A DNA stretch of 64,000 bases from Microbulbifer okhotskensis. GTDB lineage: Bacteria > Pseudomonadota > Gammaproteobacteria > Pseudomonadales > Cellvibrionaceae. The stretch's first letter is position 1; each line of letters starts with the position of its first letter. A program made the position numbers and the translations under genes. Under the pieces are notes generated by a model, which searched no databases, was not told where the DNA came from, and saw only the letters and a list, made by a program, of their open reading frames with translations. This document shows positions 62,921 to 64,000 of the stretch, in pieces. The stretch spans positions 1 to 64,000 of the forward strand of contig NZ_JALBWM010000008.1 of NCBI RefSeq assembly GCF_023895975.1, written 5' to 3'.

Positions 62921-63886
62921 TCAGATTGAAGCGGGATAGGAATTAAATTTTCGCGCACCACCCATGACACAGTAAACCAATGCAATCATAAGCCCTGTAA
63001 TAAAGCCACCGAGATGAGCCGCATTGGCCACGCGAACACCAGTGAAATAGGTGAGTACCCCAAGGGCACATAATATTAACCACACCAGAGCCACAGTAAT
63101 GATACCCGAGGGAATATCCCTCCAAGCCGGCTGCCAGCGCTGCACCACCAGTACGAATCCTACCAGGGCATATACAACACCTGACATCCCACCAAATACG
63201 GCTCCGGGCTCCCAAGTGTATTGAAACAAATTTGAAGCAATCCCACCAAGCAGAACCAAAACAACAAAAATAATGGGACCACCCCGAGCCTCCAGTGGAC
63301 GCCCCAGAATCCAGATGCCCAGCGCATTAAACAAGGCGTGCAGAAACGAGAAATGTACTATCGCTGGCGTCCATAAACGCCAGAGTTCACCACTTTGCAA
63401 ATGCCAGGCCAGTGAAGACTGAGCAGATAGTAGGCTAGTATCTGCATCTGGGTAGATCAAAAGCCCAGAAGAAAGGCTATTCGTCTGTAAAAACCATCCA
63501 AAAAAACACAGAGCGATAAGGAGTAAGCTCACCGGCGTTTTATCCAGCGGAAAGGCGGGTAATATTCCGGGCCGCTCCTGCCCCGTTTCCACTTCCCTCT
63601 CTCGTTGCCACTCTACCTCGTTGTGGGTTGCGGAAAGGCCTGGGGACTGGGGTGCAGCCGGCTCAGCTTTTTGCAACTGAACACGATCCAAATCAATCTG
63701 TCCCGACTCCCAACTGTTTAGTAGAGGTTGCAATACTTCCACTATTTGAGCATCGGACGTTAACAGTAATTGGCGATTTTTTTCCTCAGCAATTCTCAAC
63801 GGCAATTGATACCGTTGTATAAAGCGGAAAAGTGCACTGAGATCCCTTGAGATAGGAAATGAGTAAACTGTAATCCAATCACTCAA
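62921..63886 (-). CDS. rhomboid intramembrane serine protease (GlpG-like)
   Basis: A GlpG-type rhomboid, 321 aa. Seen: an N-terminal cytosolic domain like GlpG (about 1-70), a Gln/Pro-rich linker, six membrane helices, the catalytic Ser in GGMSGVVYALVG (about residue 235), and the catalytic His in NAAHLGGFITGLM (about 291). It would cleave membrane-protein helices in the lipid bilayer; the substrate is unknown. The start is TTG 63886 with AAGG 10 nt upstream; an ATG nearby is out of frame. First gene of the rhomboid-CorC unit. Confidence 0.9.
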   Translation of the reverse strand: MSDWITVYSFPISRDLSALFRFIQRYQLPLRIAEEKNRQLLLTSDAQIVEVLQPLLNSWESGQIDLDRVQLQKAEPAAPQSPGLSATHNEVEWQREREVETGQERPGILPAFPLDKTPVSLLLIALCFFGWFLQTNSLSSGLLIYPDADTSLLSAQSSLAWHLQSGELWRLWTPAIVHFSFLHALFNALGIWILGRPLEARGGPIIFVVLVLLGGIASNLFQYTWEPGAVFGGMSGVVYALVGFVLVVQRWQPAWRDIPSGIITVALVWLILCALGVLTYFTGVRVANAAHLGGFITGLMIALVYCVMGGARKFNSYPASI

Positions 63887-64000
63887 TTGACATTAACCTT
63901 TTTAGCCAATGGAAAAACTCAAAACCCTCACAGAAAATTGATCGGGGAGAAATAATTGTGGTTGAAAAAGCCCGCTGAATACTGAGACTCCTTTATCCAA

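Overview
The window is chromosomal DNA from a gammaproteobacterium, most likely a marine member of the Cellvibrionales (Microbulbifer-like). I infer this from gene content and neighbourhoods, not from a search. Several blocks match order known from Pseudomonas and Escherichia: nudF-yqiB-cpdA-yqiA-parE; an LPS-core cluster beside ilvE-glnE; DUF47-pit-argE-argA; lgt-thyA-folA; HAD-rppH-ptsP; gcvT-gcvH. I see no rRNA, tRNA, CRISPR array, prophage or insertion sequence. Coding density is high except at about 1.9-2.8 kb and 53.5-54.2 kb, and both of those gaps hold candidate gene remnants.

Layout. 0-2.8 kb: an SDR oxidoreductase lacking its nucleotide-binding N-terminus, a divergent flavin quinone reductase/HxlR regulator pair, and a decayed region. 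2.8-8.5 kb (minus): nudF, yqiB, cpdA, a lipoprotein, yqiA and parE. 8.6-10.8 kb: two glycosyltransferases. 10.9-15.2 kb (minus): a lipid-transport locus of two half-size LetA/PqiA proteins, a six-domain MCE protein and a DUF4136 lipoprotein. 15.5-18.4 kb: tolC and waaA, convergent. 18.5-25.3 kb: LPS-core genes (two glycosyltransferases, a YrbL-like kinase, an ELM1-like protein, an O-antigen-ligase-like protein, Ugd). 25.3-31.3 kb (minus): ilvE, glnE and a stand-alone GspE-type ATPase. 31.4-39 kb (plus): DUF47 and phosphate transporter, an EamA exporter, argE, argA, ilvD. 39-45.1 kb (minus): a TonB2-type energy-transduction operon (DUF3450, TtpC-like, ExbB, ExbD, TonB, TPR) followed by a second TonB. 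45.4-47.6 kb (minus): lgt, thyA, folA. 47.7-54.8 kb (plus): an NRDE protein, three tandem YcbB-type L,D-transpeptidases and a MepK-like endopeptidase. 54.8-57 kb (minus): an imelysin lipoprotein and a HAD hydrolase. 57-60 kb (plus): rppH and ptsP. 60-63.9 kb (minus): a rhomboid protease, a CorC-like transporter, gcvT and gcvH.

Themes. Much of the window serves the cell envelope: LPS core synthesis, MCE lipid transport, TolC export, TonB energisation, peptidoglycan 3-3 crosslinking with its matching endopeptidase, and lipoprotein modification by Lgt. The least ordinary loci are the triplicated L,D-transpeptidases next to mepK, the six-gene TonB operon with a duplicated TonB, the split-LetA/six-MCE locus with a lipoprotein in the PqiC position, and the kinase/ELM1-like pair in the LPS cluster. 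Where a start was moved from the longest reading frame, the reason is given in the entry. All functions are inferred from sequence motifs and family knowledge; nothing was run.
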